In this document: piece after piece, positions 52,530 through 60,813 of the stretch
Position numbering within the stretch: the first letter of the stretch is position 1
How the letters are laid out: every line of letters starts with the position of its first letter
Source: Serratia bockelmannii
GTDB taxonomy: Bacteria; Pseudomonadota; Gammaproteobacteria; Enterobacterales; Enterobacteriaceae
Direction of reading: 5' to 3'
Assembly (NCBI RefSeq): GCF_008011855.1
Contig: NZ_VOUX01000002.1
Location: forward strand, 248,001-312,000
Length of the DNA: 64,000 nt
Notes under the pieces: generated by a model
The model's database searches: none
Seen by the model: the letters and a program-made list of their open reading frames with translations, nothing else
Told to the model about the DNA's origin: nothing
Position numbers and translations under genes: made by a program

Positions 52530-54275
52530 ATGGGAAAAATAAGGTATTGCGTTATGCAAAATAACCGGGGTACATCTATTTTCAGAAAGTCTTATTTAAA
52601 TGACTTTATCGTTATCGCCATCGGCGTTTTCTTCATTGCCTTTTTTATTCGCGCGTGGGGCGACATGCACGGCGACTTCAATGAACAAAACGTCTCTGCC
52701 ATTAGTCTCGATGCCTGGAACCTGCTTTATTATTCGCTCAGAACCAGCATGCGTTTTCTCCTCGGCATGGCCTGGTCGCTGCTGTTTTCTGTGGTGTTCG
52801 CCGTGCTGGCCGCGCGCTATGCGCCGCTGCGCCGGGTGATCTTGCCCTTCGTCAACTTTATGGAGTCGGTGCCGCTGGTGGGGTTCCTGACCTTCACGAC
52901 CGTGTACTTTCTCAACCTCTACCCGCACAGCGTGATGGGGCTGGAGTGCACCGCCATCTTCGCGGTGTTTACCGGCCAGGCCTGGAACATGATGCTGACG
53001 CTGTATCAGACGCTGCGCATCGTGCCCAAGGAGCTGGATGAAGCCGCCCGCAGCTTCAATTACAACCCGTGGCAACGCTTCTGGCGGCTGGAATTCATCT
53101 ATTCGGTGCCGGGCCTGCTGTGGAACGCCATGGTGTCGCAATCCGCCGCCTGGTTCGCCCTGGTGGCCTCCGAGGCCATTCCGGTCGGCGATCGCTCGGT
53201 CGAACTGCCCGGCGTCGGCTCCTATATCGCCGAAGCGCTAGCGCAGCAGAACGTGCCGGCGATCCTGTATGCGATCGTCGCGCTGGCCGCCAACATCGTG
53301 CTGCTCGATCAGCTGGTTTTCCGCCCGCTGGTGCGTTACACCGCCCGCTTCAAATACGAAGACGTCACCGCCAATCGCCCACTCGGCAATCCGTGGTTTT
53401 ACAACAGCCTGGCCTTCTCGCACGTCGGCGCGGCGCTCGGCCGCACGCTGCGCGCGCTGGCTGACCTGTGGCTGTTCAAGCTGCCGCGGCTGTGGTACGC
53501 CCTCGGCCTGCACCGCCTGTTTCGCCTCGCCGCCAAAGGCAATTGGCTGTGGCGCAGCCTGTGGTATCTCGGCGTGGTGCTGGCCTGCGTCTGGTTCGGT
53601 TACCGGCTGTGGGAATACTTCCCCAAACAGTACTTCGCCATGCTGCCGGAGTGGATGCTGCTCACCACCGCGCGCGTGGCCGCGGCCATGCTACTTAGCG
53701 TGGCGATCTTCACGCCGCTGGGGGTGTGGATCGGCCTGAATCCGCGCCTGGTGAAGATCTTCCAGCCGATCATCCAGATCCTGGCGGCCATTCCGCCCAA
53801 CATTTTCTACCCGCTGATCGCCGCCTTCATCGCCATTTATCACCAGGATCTCGGCTGGTGGGCCATTCCGATGATCATGCTGGGCACCCAGTGGTACGTG
53901 TTGTTCAACGTGATCGCCGGCGTTTCCGCCATTCCGACGCAGATCACCGAGGTCAGCGAAACCTTCGGCCTGCGCCGTTTCCGCTGGTGGCGCTACTACA
54001 TGCTGCCGGCGATCTTCCCCTACATCGTGACGGGCATCATCTCCGCCGCCGGCGGCGCCTGGAACAGCGCCATCGCCGCCGAGGTGATCCAGTGGGGCAG
54101 CACCACCCTCAGCGCCACCGGGCTGGGCGCGTTCATTTCCGTCGTCACCGACGCCGGCAAGAACCCGGAGTCTGCGCTGGGCTGCGCCGCCATGTGCGCG
54201 CTGGTGGCGCTGTGCATCATCTTCGTCTGGCAACCGCTGTATCGCATCGCGGAAACCAAATTCAAATATGACTGA
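52530..54275 (+). CDS. Fused dual-domain ABC transporter permease
   Basis: 581 aa (557 aa if translation starts at the ATG at 52554, preceded by AAGG). Two complete permease domains of the SsuC/TauC/NrtB type lie in one chain; each has the ATPase-contact EAA loop: ELDEAARSFNYNPWQRFWRL in the first half and TEVSETFGLRRFRWWRYYML in the second. Such permeases import sulfonates, nitrate, cyanate or similar small anions. The ATPase gene follows 15 bp later. No substrate-binding protein gene is present in the window. Confidence 0.86.
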   Translation: MGKIRYCVMQNNRGTSIFRKSYLNDFIVIAIGVFFIAFFIRAWGDMHGDFNEQNVSAISLDAWNLLYYSLRTSMRFLLGMAWSLLFSVVFAVLAARYAPLRRVILPFVNFMESVPLVGFLTFTTVYFLNLYPHSVMGLECTAIFAVFTGQAWNMMLTLYQTLRIVPKELDEAARSFNYNPWQRFWRLEFIYSVPGLLWNAMVSQSAAWFALVASEAIPVGDRSVELPGVGSYIAEALAQQNVPAILYAIVALAANIVLLDQLVFRPLVRYTARFKYEDVTANRPLGNPWFYNSLAFSHVGAALGRTLRALADLWLFKLPRLWYALGLHRLFRLAAKGNWLWRSLWYLGVVLACVWFGYRLWEYFPKQYFAMLPEWMLLTTARVAAAMLLSVAIFTPLGVWIGLNPRLVKIFQPIIQILAAIPPNIFYPLIAAFIAIYHQDLGWWAIPMIMLGTQWYVLFNVIAGVSAIPTQITEVSETFGLRRFRWWRYYMLPAIFPYIVTGIISAAGGAWNSAIAAEVIQWGSTTLSATGLGAFISVVTDAGKNPESALGCAAMCALVALCIIFVWQPLYRIAETKFKYD

Positions 54276-54290
54276 TCAAGGGGGAACCAC

Positions 54291-55082
54291 ATGCTGACTC
54301 AAGAGGTAATTATCAGCGCCCGCCGGCTGAACAAGACGTTTATCGGCGAAAACAAGCGCCCCACCCCCGTGCTGCGCGACGTGTCGCTGACCGTGCACGC
54401 CGGCGAGTTCGTCACCATTCTGGGGCAATCCGGTTCGGGTAAGTCCACGCTGCTGCGCATGCTGGCCGGGCTGATCCCGCCGGACAGCGGCACGCTCACC
54501 CTGGCGGGCAAACCGATCAATGGCCCGAGCGCGAACGCCGGCATGGTGTTTCAGTCCTACGCGCTCTATCCCTGGCTAACGGTGTACGACAACATCGCCT
54601 TCGGGCTGCTGGCGCAACGGCTGCCGCCGCAGACGATCGCCGAGCGGCTGGGGGCGCTGCTGCGCCTGGTGGGGCTGAGCGGCTATGAGCACGCCTGGCC
54701 GCGCGAGCTCTCGGGCGGCATGCGCCAGCGCGTGGGCTTCGCCCGGGCGTTGGCGGTAGAGCCCGATGTCTTGCTGCTGGACGAGCCCTTCTCCGCCCTC
54801 GATATCTTTACCGCGCAAAAACTACGCAGCGATCTGCTGGCGCTGTGGGGAGACAACCGGCTGCGCACGCGCGCCATGGTGATGGTGACCCACGACGTCG
54901 AAGAGGCGGTGCTGATGTCCGATCGGGTGCTGATCCTGGACGCGACCAGCAAACGGATCGATGACGAATTCAGCATCAATATTCCCCGCGCGGCGCGCAA
55001 CCGGGACAGCCTGCGGCACCTCACCGATCGGATCCGCAGCTGCCTGTACAAAAAAATCGCGCGGGCGCAACCGGCCGGATAA
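54291..55082 (+). CDS. ABC transporter ATP-binding protein (SsuB/TauB type), copy 1
   Basis: 263 aa. Walker A GQSGSGKST, Q-loop MVFQSYALYPWLTVYDN, signature LSGGMRQRVGFARAL, Walker B VLLLDEPFSALD and H-loop VTHDVEEAV are all intact. It energises the fused permease directly upstream. It is paralogous to the ATPase at 56783. Confidence 0.9.
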   Translation: MLTQEVIISARRLNKTFIGENKRPTPVLRDVSLTVHAGEFVTILGQSGSGKSTLLRMLAGLIPPDSGTLTLAGKPINGPSANAGMVFQSYALYPWLTVYDNIAFGLLAQRLPPQTIAERLGALLRLVGLSGYEHAWPRELSGGMRQRVGFARALAVEPDVLLLDEPFSALDIFTAQKLRSDLLALWGDNRLRTRAMVMVTHDVEEAVLMSDRVLILDATSKRIDDEFSINIPRAARNRDSLRHLTDRIRSCLYKKIARAQPAG

Positions 55083-55113
55083 GGCCGCATTTTCGTTAAC
55101 TCAGGGTAGTGAA

Positions 55114-56196
55114 ATGAAACATAAAAGCTTACTGATGGCGCTGGTCATCCTGATGCCGGCGGCCGCCGCCGGGGCAGAAATCGTCAATAAAGACGGCAAT
55201 AAACTGGATCTGTACGGCCAACTGAACGGGGTGCATTACTTCAGCAGCGATGCCGACAATAACGGCGATCGCTCCTACACCCGTTTCGGTTTCAAAGGCG
55301 AGACGCAGATCGCCGACGGGCTGACAGGGTATGGTCAATGGGAATATCAGGCGGGGCTCGATCAGGCGGAAAGCGCCGGGCCGGGCGACAGCTATACCCG
55401 GCTGGGCTTCGCCGGGCTGACGTTCGGCCGCTGGGGCAGCCTGGACTACGGCCGCAACTACGGCCTGCTGTATGACGTGGCCGGCTGGACGGACGTGCTG
55501 CCTGAATTCGGCAACGACAGCTACGAAGCGGCCGACAACTTTATGACCGGCCGCGCCAACGGCCTGCTGACCTACCACAACCGCAGCCTGGGCGGCCTGG
55601 TCGACGGCCTGGATCTCGGCCTGCAATATCAGGGGAAGAATCGGGGGGACGACGCTCTGCGGGCGAAGGATATTCAGACGCAAAACGGCGATGGCTACGC
55701 CTTTTCCGCCACCTACGACACCGGCGTGGGGCTCAACGTTGGCGGCGCCTACGCCAACTCTGCGCGCACGCTGGCGCAACAGCGCTTCGGCCTGGCTGAC
55801 GGCGATCGCGCCCGGGCCTGGACCCTGGGGCTGAAATACGATCTGGACAACCTCTACCTGGCGGCCAGCTACGCGCGCACCGAGAACATGACCTACGTCG
55901 ACGGCGATCGCTACGCCGGCTTCGCCCCCCGCGCGGACGCCGTCGAGGCGGTCGCGCAGTATCACTTCGATTCCGGCGTCACGCCCTCGGTAGCCTACCT
56001 GCAAACGCGCGGCCGTAACCTGCCCGGCATCGGCGACGCCGATCTGGTCAAATACCTGGATCTGGCGCTGAACTACAGCTTCAACGCCAATATGTCGACC
56101 TACGTGGAGTACAAGCTCAACCTGCTGCAACGGCAGAACGCCGTCGGCGCCGGCGCCGACGACATCGTCGAAACCGGCATCATGTATCAGTTCTGA
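55114..56196 (+). CDS. OmpC/OmpF/PhoE-type general porin
   Basis: 360 aa with a signal peptide (LLMALVILMPAAAAGA) and mature start AEIVNKDGNKLDLYGQLNG, the classic enterobacterial trimeric porin N-terminus. Also GFKGETQIADGLTGYGQWEY, LDYGRNYGLLYDVAGWTDVL (constriction loop L3 region) and C-terminal IVETGIMYQF. It is 31 bp after the ATPase and probably co-transcribed, so it may serve outer-membrane entry of the same substrate. Confidence 0.92.
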   Translation: MKHKSLLMALVILMPAAAAGAEIVNKDGNKLDLYGQLNGVHYFSSDADNNGDRSYTRFGFKGETQIADGLTGYGQWEYQAGLDQAESAGPGDSYTRLGFAGLTFGRWGSLDYGRNYGLLYDVAGWTDVLPEFGNDSYEAADNFMTGRANGLLTYHNRSLGGLVDGLDLGLQYQGKNRGDDALRAKDIQTQNGDGYAFSATYDTGVGLNVGGAYANSARTLAQQRFGLADGDRARAWTLGLKYDLDNLYLAASYARTENMTYVDGDRYAGFAPRADAVEAVAQYHFDSGVTPSVAYLQTRGRNLPGIGDADLVKYLDLALNYSFNANMSTYVEYKLNLLQRQNAVGAGADDIVETGIMYQF

Positions 56197-56204
56197 TCCC
56201 CATC

Positions 56205-56236
56205 CCGGCCGGAGGACGCTCTCCGGCCGGTTTATT
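56205..56236 (+). terminator. Terminator after the porin
   Basis: CCGGCCGGAG-GACGCT-CTCCGGCCGG is a perfect 10-bp stem followed by TTTATT, 9 bp after the stop. Confidence 0.85.
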
Positions 56237-56411
56237 CTGTGACTTTCCGCCCGCCCCTTATTCTCTCGTTTAATTCAGGTTTATATTTCCATAAAATAGC
56301 GCCTATATTCATTCTCATGATTTTCGTTGACACCCCGTTTAATAAATAAAGAAAAACTTTACCGCATTCATATTAAATTACATTTTGCCGCGATAATTCC
56401 GCCTAACCACA

Positions 56412-56441
56412 TTGAATCACAGGCAATATCACGCGTATTAT
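56412..56441 (+). promoter_or_regulatory. Candidate sigma70 promoter of leader 2
   Basis: TTGAAT (-35) and TATTAT (-10) are separated by 18 bp, which would start the transcript about 23 bases before the leader peptide at 56471. Confidence 0.5.
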
Positions 56442-56470
56442 GGCCACACGAAAAATAACGGGGAAATGAT

Positions 56471-56533
56471 ATGGACGGCGACAGTTGGTTGTTTATTTTA
56501 TTGTTGGAATCGCTGAGGTCACAGGAGCAATAG
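56471..56533 (+). CDS. 20-aa leader peptide upstream of the second ABC ATPase
   Basis: Reads MDGDSWLFILLLESLRSQEQ with GGGGAAAT upstream. It aligns with the 17-aa leader at 52297 in its first half. It lies 250 bp before the ATPase gene in a 586-bp interval (56197-56782) that otherwise holds a terminator, a promoter and RNA hairpins. Likely a cis-acting regulatory frame. Confidence 0.65.
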   Translation: MDGDSWLFILLLESLRSQEQ

Positions 56534-56541
56534 TCATCCCA

Positions 56542-56568
56542 TTGCATCCTGAAAGTGTCAGGATATGC
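56542..56568 (+). promoter_or_regulatory. Leader hairpin, copy 2
   Basis: GCATCCTG pairs with CAGG-at-ATGC (2-base bulge) around AAAGTGT. It begins about 8-10 bases after the leader stop, within reach of a ribosome stalled at the stop. TTGCATYCTGAAAG and the following TGCGKCA and CCCTTC segments recur in the copy at 52361. Confidence 0.6.
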
Positions 56569-56782
56569 GTCAGTTACCACATCCCTTCGCTTTACCCCTT
56601 CAGCGCATGGCCTCCGCGTACGCCGCTCCGGCGCGCCTGACAGGCTAATCCTTCCAGCATACGCTTATTAACAGTCCGATAACGCTCAGGCTTATTTGCG
56701 CTCGCATTTATTTTACCCCTGCGCGGCGATAACTATCGGCCATTTTCCCATGCTCATATTTTTAATTGAGTGGAGAAACATC

Positions 56783-57562
56783 ATGATGGTAAAAAAAACC
56801 ACGTTGCTGACGGTTAATAACGTCAGCAAAAGCGTTCAGCCTACCGGTAAAAAAAAACGCCTGGTGCTGAATGAAATCAACCTGCGCCTCTACGATAACG
56901 AGGTCGTCAGCATTTTGGGGCAGTCCGGCTCGGGCAAATCCACCCTGCTGCGCATACTTTCCGGCCTGATCGCGCCGGATCTGGGCACCGTGATGCTGGG
57001 GGATAAAAAAGTCTCGGGGCCGAATCCGCAGATCAACATGGTGTTCCAGACCTTCGCCATTTTCCCGTGGCTGAACGTCTATCAAAATATCGCCTTCGGG
57101 CTGCAGGCGCAGGATCTGCCGCCGCAGGTGGTCGAAACCCAGACGCTGAAAATGCTCGATCTGGTCGGTCTCGCGCCCTACCGCGACGCCTACCCGCGCG
57201 AGCTTTCCGGCGGCATGCGCCAACGGGTCGGCTTTGCGCGCGCGCTGGCGGTAGAACCGATGCTGCTGTTGCTGGACGAGCCCTTTTCCGCACTGGACGT
57301 CTATACCGGCGAACACCTGCGCAGCGATCTGCTGCGCATCTGGAGCACGCGCCAGATCAAAACCCGCTCCATCGTGCTGGTGACCCACAGCGTAGAGGAA
57401 GCGGTGATGATGTCTGATCGCATCCTCCTGCTGGGCGCCGGCACCCTCGACGGCTGCTATCACATCGCGCAGCGCCGCGAGACGCGCACCCGCGAGGGGA
57501 TGCAGCCGCTGACGGACAAAATCAGCGAGACGCTCAGCCGGCAGATCGCCGCCGCGCACTGA
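56783..57562 (+). CDS. ABC transporter ATP-binding protein (SsuB/TauB type), copy 2
   Basis: 259 aa from the ATG with GGAG seven bases upstream. Walker A GQSGSGKST, MVFQTFAIFPWLNVYQN, signature LSGGMRQRVGFARAL, Walker B LLLLDEPFSALD and VTHSVEEAV are intact. No permease or binding protein adjoins it. It may drive the fused permease upstream as an alternative ATPase, or the rest of its system was lost. A duplicate of the gene at 54291 judged by shared motifs and a similar tail. Confidence 0.87.
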   Translation: MMVKKTTLLTVNNVSKSVQPTGKKKRLVLNEINLRLYDNEVVSILGQSGSGKSTLLRILSGLIAPDLGTVMLGDKKVSGPNPQINMVFQTFAIFPWLNVYQNIAFGLQAQDLPPQVVETQTLKMLDLVGLAPYRDAYPRELSGGMRQRVGFARALAVEPMLLLLDEPFSALDVYTGEHLRSDLLRIWSTRQIKTRSIVLVTHSVEEAVMMSDRILLLGAGTLDGCYHIAQRRETRTREGMQPLTDKISETLSRQIAAAH

Positions 57563-57617
57563 GCGCCGCCCTGGCCTGGCGGGACGGATCCCGCCAACTT
57601 AACTACCTGTTTATCAA

Positions 57618-57641
57618 GAGTCACCCCACCACGGGTGGCTC
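57618..57641 (+). other. Hairpin in the mgtC-like leader
   Basis: GAGTCACCC-CACCAC-GGGTGGCTC is a 9-bp stem (one G-U) 32 bp before the MgtC-like start. No U-run follows. It might attenuate or protect the message; the interval is too short for the long regulatory leader known from Salmonella mgtC. Confidence 0.4.
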
Positions 57642-57673
57642 ATGATAAGCGGATAATACATCGAGTTATTATC

Positions 57674-58366
57674 ATGCATTTCATTCATACACTGCTGACG
57701 CTGCTGACCGCGTCCGTCCTGGGCGCCGCCATCGGCTACGAAAGACAATTCCGCCAGCGCACCGCCGGGCTGCGCACCAATACGCTGGTGGCCACCAGCG
57801 CGGCGATCTTCGTCCACCTGGCCATGACCATCGACGGCAGCGGCGGCGCGGTGCGCGTCATCTCCTACGTGGTCTCCGGCGTCGGCTTTCTCGGCGCCGG
57901 GGCCATCATGAAAGAAGGGATGAACATCCGCGGCCTGAACACCGCCGCCACGCTCTGGGGCTCCGCGGCGGTCGGCGCCTGCGCCGGCTGCGGCCTGTAC
58001 GGCGATGCGCTAGCCGCCACGCTGTTCGTGCTCGCCGCCAACACCCTGCTGCGCCCTCTGGTCAATATGGTCAACAAACAGCCCTTCAATGACGTTAACG
58101 GCGAATCCACCTACCAGATTTGCGTCATTGCCTTCGAGCATGAACAGCGTGAAGCGCTGGCCAAATTCAAACAGGTGCTGCAAGGAGAAAACTGCTTTAT
58201 CTCGCATCTGGATATCGAACCCTTTGGCGACGACGACGTGGAGATCACCGCCACGCTGATGCCGGCCTCCGTCACCACGCCGGTGCTCGACCAGACCATC
58301 AATAAACTGCTGAACGACAGCATGATGAAACAGGCCTATTACAGCCGCATCGCCGGCTCCGGCTAA
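57674..58366 (+). CDS. MgtC/SapB-family membrane protein
   Basis: 230 aa from MHFIHTLLTLLTASVLGAAI, the usual MgtC length. The N-terminal membrane domain has YERQFRQRTAGLRTNTLVAT and GFLGAGAIMKEGMNIRGLNT, the family signature; the C-terminal part is an ACT-like cytoplasmic domain. MgtC in pathogens restrains ATP synthase and supports growth in low Mg or acidic conditions. Here it sits between an orphan ATPase and a LysR gene, away from mgtB; its role may differ. Confidence 0.87.
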   Translation: MHFIHTLLTLLTASVLGAAIGYERQFRQRTAGLRTNTLVATSAAIFVHLAMTIDGSGGAVRVISYVVSGVGFLGAGAIMKEGMNIRGLNTAATLWGSAAVGACAGCGLYGDALAATLFVLAANTLLRPLVNMVNKQPFNDVNGESTYQICVIAFEHEQREALAKFKQVLQGENCFISHLDIEPFGDDDVEITATLMPASVTTPVLDQTINKLLNDSMMKQAYYSRIAGSG

Positions 58367-58393
58367 TGCCGTTCACTTCCAGGGAGATCCACC

Positions 58394-59278
58394 ATGAAAA
58401 CCATGCCAAAACTGGCTCATCTGACGATGTTCAAAGACATCGTTCACTGCGGAAGTTTGCACGATGCCGCGAAAAAACTGGCCGTCTCGCAACCGACGCT
58501 AAGCCGGGTGCTCAAAGAGCTGGAAATGTCCATCGGCGCGCGGCTGCTGGAGCGCAGCAACCGCGGCGTGCGCCTGACGGCGGTCGGCGAGCTATTTTAC
58601 CGGCGGATAGACGCCGCCACCAATCAGTTGCTCAGCGCGTTTGACGAGCTGCGCGGCATGAGCGCCGGCGGCGAGAAGCGCCTGCGGGTGGGGATGAGCG
58701 TCGATCCGCTGCTGTGCTACCTGCCCCAGGTGCTCGAAGGCTTCAACCGCCGCTACCCGCATACCCGGGTGACGGTGGTGGAAGACGGCCCGGAAGGCCT
58801 GCTCGCCCGGCTGAGAAACTGTGAGCTGGATTTGGCGGTCAGCAGCCTGAACGGCGCGGCGGGCGGCGCCGATCTGGCCATGCAGGCGCTGAAGAGCGAG
58901 CGCTTCTCGCTCTATCAAGGGGGCGACCTGACCGGCGCCGGGCAGCCGCCGGCCGAAGCCAAATGGGTGGTGCCGCGCTCCTGCTCGGTGGGGCATGCCG
59001 CCATCCGCGAGATCGCCGAGCGTTACACGCCGCACGGCCAGATCGTCGAGACCGACTCCTTTCTGGCGACCTGGTGCCTGGTCAGGCAGCAGGGCTATAT
59101 CGCGCTGCTGAGCGATCGGGTGGTCGCGCACTACGCCCCGCAGCTGCACCTGCAGAAAATCCCGACGCACGAGATCGACATCAGCGCGCGCTTTTACGTC
59201 TTTACCCGCCATGAGCCGGCCACGCCGCCGCTCAGCGCCGCCTTTATCCACCTGCTACAAACTCTGCAAACGGGTTGA
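58394..59278 (+). CDS. LysR-family regulator
   Basis: 294 aa. The HTH has CGSLHDAAKKLAVSQPTLSR followed by VLKELEMSIGARLLERSNRG; the effector domain starts at RLRVGMSVDPLLCYLPQVLE. It is 27 bp after the MgtC-like gene and convergent with sfnG, three bases apart. Candidate regulator of the surrounding organosulfur or transport genes; inducer unknown. Confidence 0.85.
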   Translation: MKTMPKLAHLTMFKDIVHCGSLHDAAKKLAVSQPTLSRVLKELEMSIGARLLERSNRGVRLTAVGELFYRRIDAATNQLLSAFDELRGMSAGGEKRLRVGMSVDPLLCYLPQVLEGFNRRYPHTRVTVVEDGPEGLLARLRNCELDLAVSSLNGAAGGADLAMQALKSERFSLYQGGDLTGAGQPPAEAKWVVPRSCSVGHAAIREIAERYTPHGQIVETDSFLATWCLVRQQGYIALLSDRVVAHYAPQLHLQKIPTHEIDISARFYVFTRHEPATPPLSAAFIHLLQTLQTG

Positions 59279-59282
59279 ACGC

Positions 59283-60377
59283 TCAGGCCGCTGCCCGCTG
59301 GCGCTCCAGTTCGCGCACCAGCGGGATCACTTCGCGTCCGAAGTACTCCACCTCTTCCTGGAAGTGCAGAAATGCCAGCAACAGCAGATCCACCCCGGCG
59401 TCTTTCAACGCGATGATGCGCTCGGCGATCTGCTGCGGCGTGCCGATGAGGTTGGTTTTAAACCCGTCGTTATACTGCACCAAATCTTCGAAGGTGGACT
59501 TGGCCCAGTTGCCCTCGCCCTCGGGCGAGGCCGCCCCGGCGTTTTTCACCTCGTGCCCGAAGCCCTGCACCGCCTCCGGGTTGGCGTGATCGATGATCTC
59601 CTGCAGCACCGCCTGCGCCGCCTGTTCGCTCTCGCGGGCGATGACGAAACCGTTCACCCCCACCTTCACCCGATGGTGATTGGCCTGCGCCTTGCTCTGG
59701 ATGTCCTCCACCTGCCGGCGAATGCCCTCCACGCTGTTGCCATTGGTGAAATACCAGTCCGAGACCCGCGCCGCCATGTCGCGCGCCGCGCGTGAGCTGC
59801 CGCCCTGGAAAATTTCCGGCAACGGCGCCAGCGGCTTCGGCTTCAGCGAGTAGTCGCGGAAACGGTAGAAATCGCCGGCGAAGGTGAAGCTGGGTTCAGT
59901 CCAGATGCCGCGCAGGCAGCGGATAAACTCTTCCGAACGCAGGTAGCGCTCCTCATGATCCAGCCACGGCTCGCCGATGGCCTTGAACTCGCCGCGGAAC
60001 CAGCCGCTGACAATGTTCACCGCAATGCGCGCGTTGGAAAGATGGCTGATGGTGGCGATCTGTTTGGCCGCCAGCGTGGGGTTCCACGGCCCCGGCAGCA
60101 GCGCGGCGATCACTTTCAGTTTCTCGGTGGCGTCCAACAGGGCCTGTGAGAACGACACCGATTCGTGCTGGTTTTCCGCGCCGTAACCGGCGGTGAAGCG
60201 GATCTGGGTAAGCGCGTAGTCGAAACCGGCGCGCTCGGCGATCTGCGCCAGCTTGCGGTTATAACCGATGTCCCAACCGGTGCGCTGCGGGATATTGCTG
60301 ATCACCAGGCCGCCGGAAACGTTCGGCACCCAGTAGGCGAACTGAATCGGCTGCTGCGAGTGGTTTGCTGCTGACAT
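59283..60377 (-). CDS. sfnG: Dimethyl sulfone monooxygenase SfnG
   Basis: 364 aa luciferase-like FMNH2-dependent monooxygenase. The start region QFAYWVPNVSGGLVISNIPQ and WDIGYNRKLAQIAERAGFDY are characteristic of SfnG, which converts dimethyl sulfone to methanesulfinate for sulfur supply. NARIAVNIVSGWFRGEF is the usual flavin-site segment. The ATG used has AGGGAGAG upstream; 17 extra upstream codons are unsupported. The reductase (msuE/ssuE-like) and msuD are not in the window. Confidence 0.92.
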   Translation of the reverse strand: MSAANHSQQPIQFAYWVPNVSGGLVISNIPQRTGWDIGYNRKLAQIAERAGFDYALTQIRFTAGYGAENQHESVSFSQALLDATEKLKVIAALLPGPWNPTLAAKQIATISHLSNARIAVNIVSGWFRGEFKAIGEPWLDHEERYLRSEEFIRCLRGIWTEPSFTFAGDFYRFRDYSLKPKPLAPLPEIFQGGSSRAARDMAARVSDWYFTNGNSVEGIRRQVEDIQSKAQANHHRVKVGVNGFVIARESEQAAQAVLQEIIDHANPEAVQGFGHEVKNAGAASPEGEGNWAKSTFEDLVQYNDGFKTNLIGTPQQIAERIIALKDAGVDLLLLAFLHFQEEVEYFGREVIPLVRELERQRAAA

Positions 60378-60602
60378 GCTTCTCTCCCTCTGACCGTCGG
60401 CGCCGTTATGCGGCGCGCATATAACCATTATTGACTTACAAATATTGAAAACATTGTTTTGGTTATAAAACCGATAGCAGGATGTGTGCCAACCGCCGCA
60501 TTAAGGCATCTGGCTGAAAAACCGGGCGTTTAAAGCCAGCGAGTTCGGGCGGGTGCTGCATTGGCAACAGCGGCTGACGGGCGGCTGTTGGTTATGCAAC
60601 AA

Positions 60603-60652
60603 ACCGCTTACCCCGCCAATCCAACCGTTCACCCGGCGGATCTGACCGCTGA
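60603..60652 (+). promoter_or_regulatory. Triple BtsR (YehT)-like direct repeat upstream of btsT
   Basis: ACCGCTTA, ACCGTTCA and ACCGCTGA occur at 60603, 60624 and 60645, each separated by exactly 13 bp. The E. coli response regulator BtsR binds two ACCRCTYA-type repeats with a 13-bp spacer ahead of btsT/yjiY. Here a third copy is present. The 60378-60813 interval holds no gene. Confidence 0.7.
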
Positions 60653-60813
60653 CCGAAATACGCCTGTCTTCCCCCCTTACCCCCGGCGATGATGAGCTGT
60701 TCCTAAACCCGCCTTACCTCGGGAAAGACGCTACGGCTCACCGCGCCACTCTGACATCTCTTACAAGCGGATGAGTTCATTCATATTTTGCAGACTGGAA
60801 TTAAGGATACCTC

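Noticed and set aside
60603-60652. Three short direct repeats as a CRISPR-like array
   Set aside because: Units are 8 bp with 13-bp spacers of similar composition and no cas genes; the pattern fits a response-regulator site.
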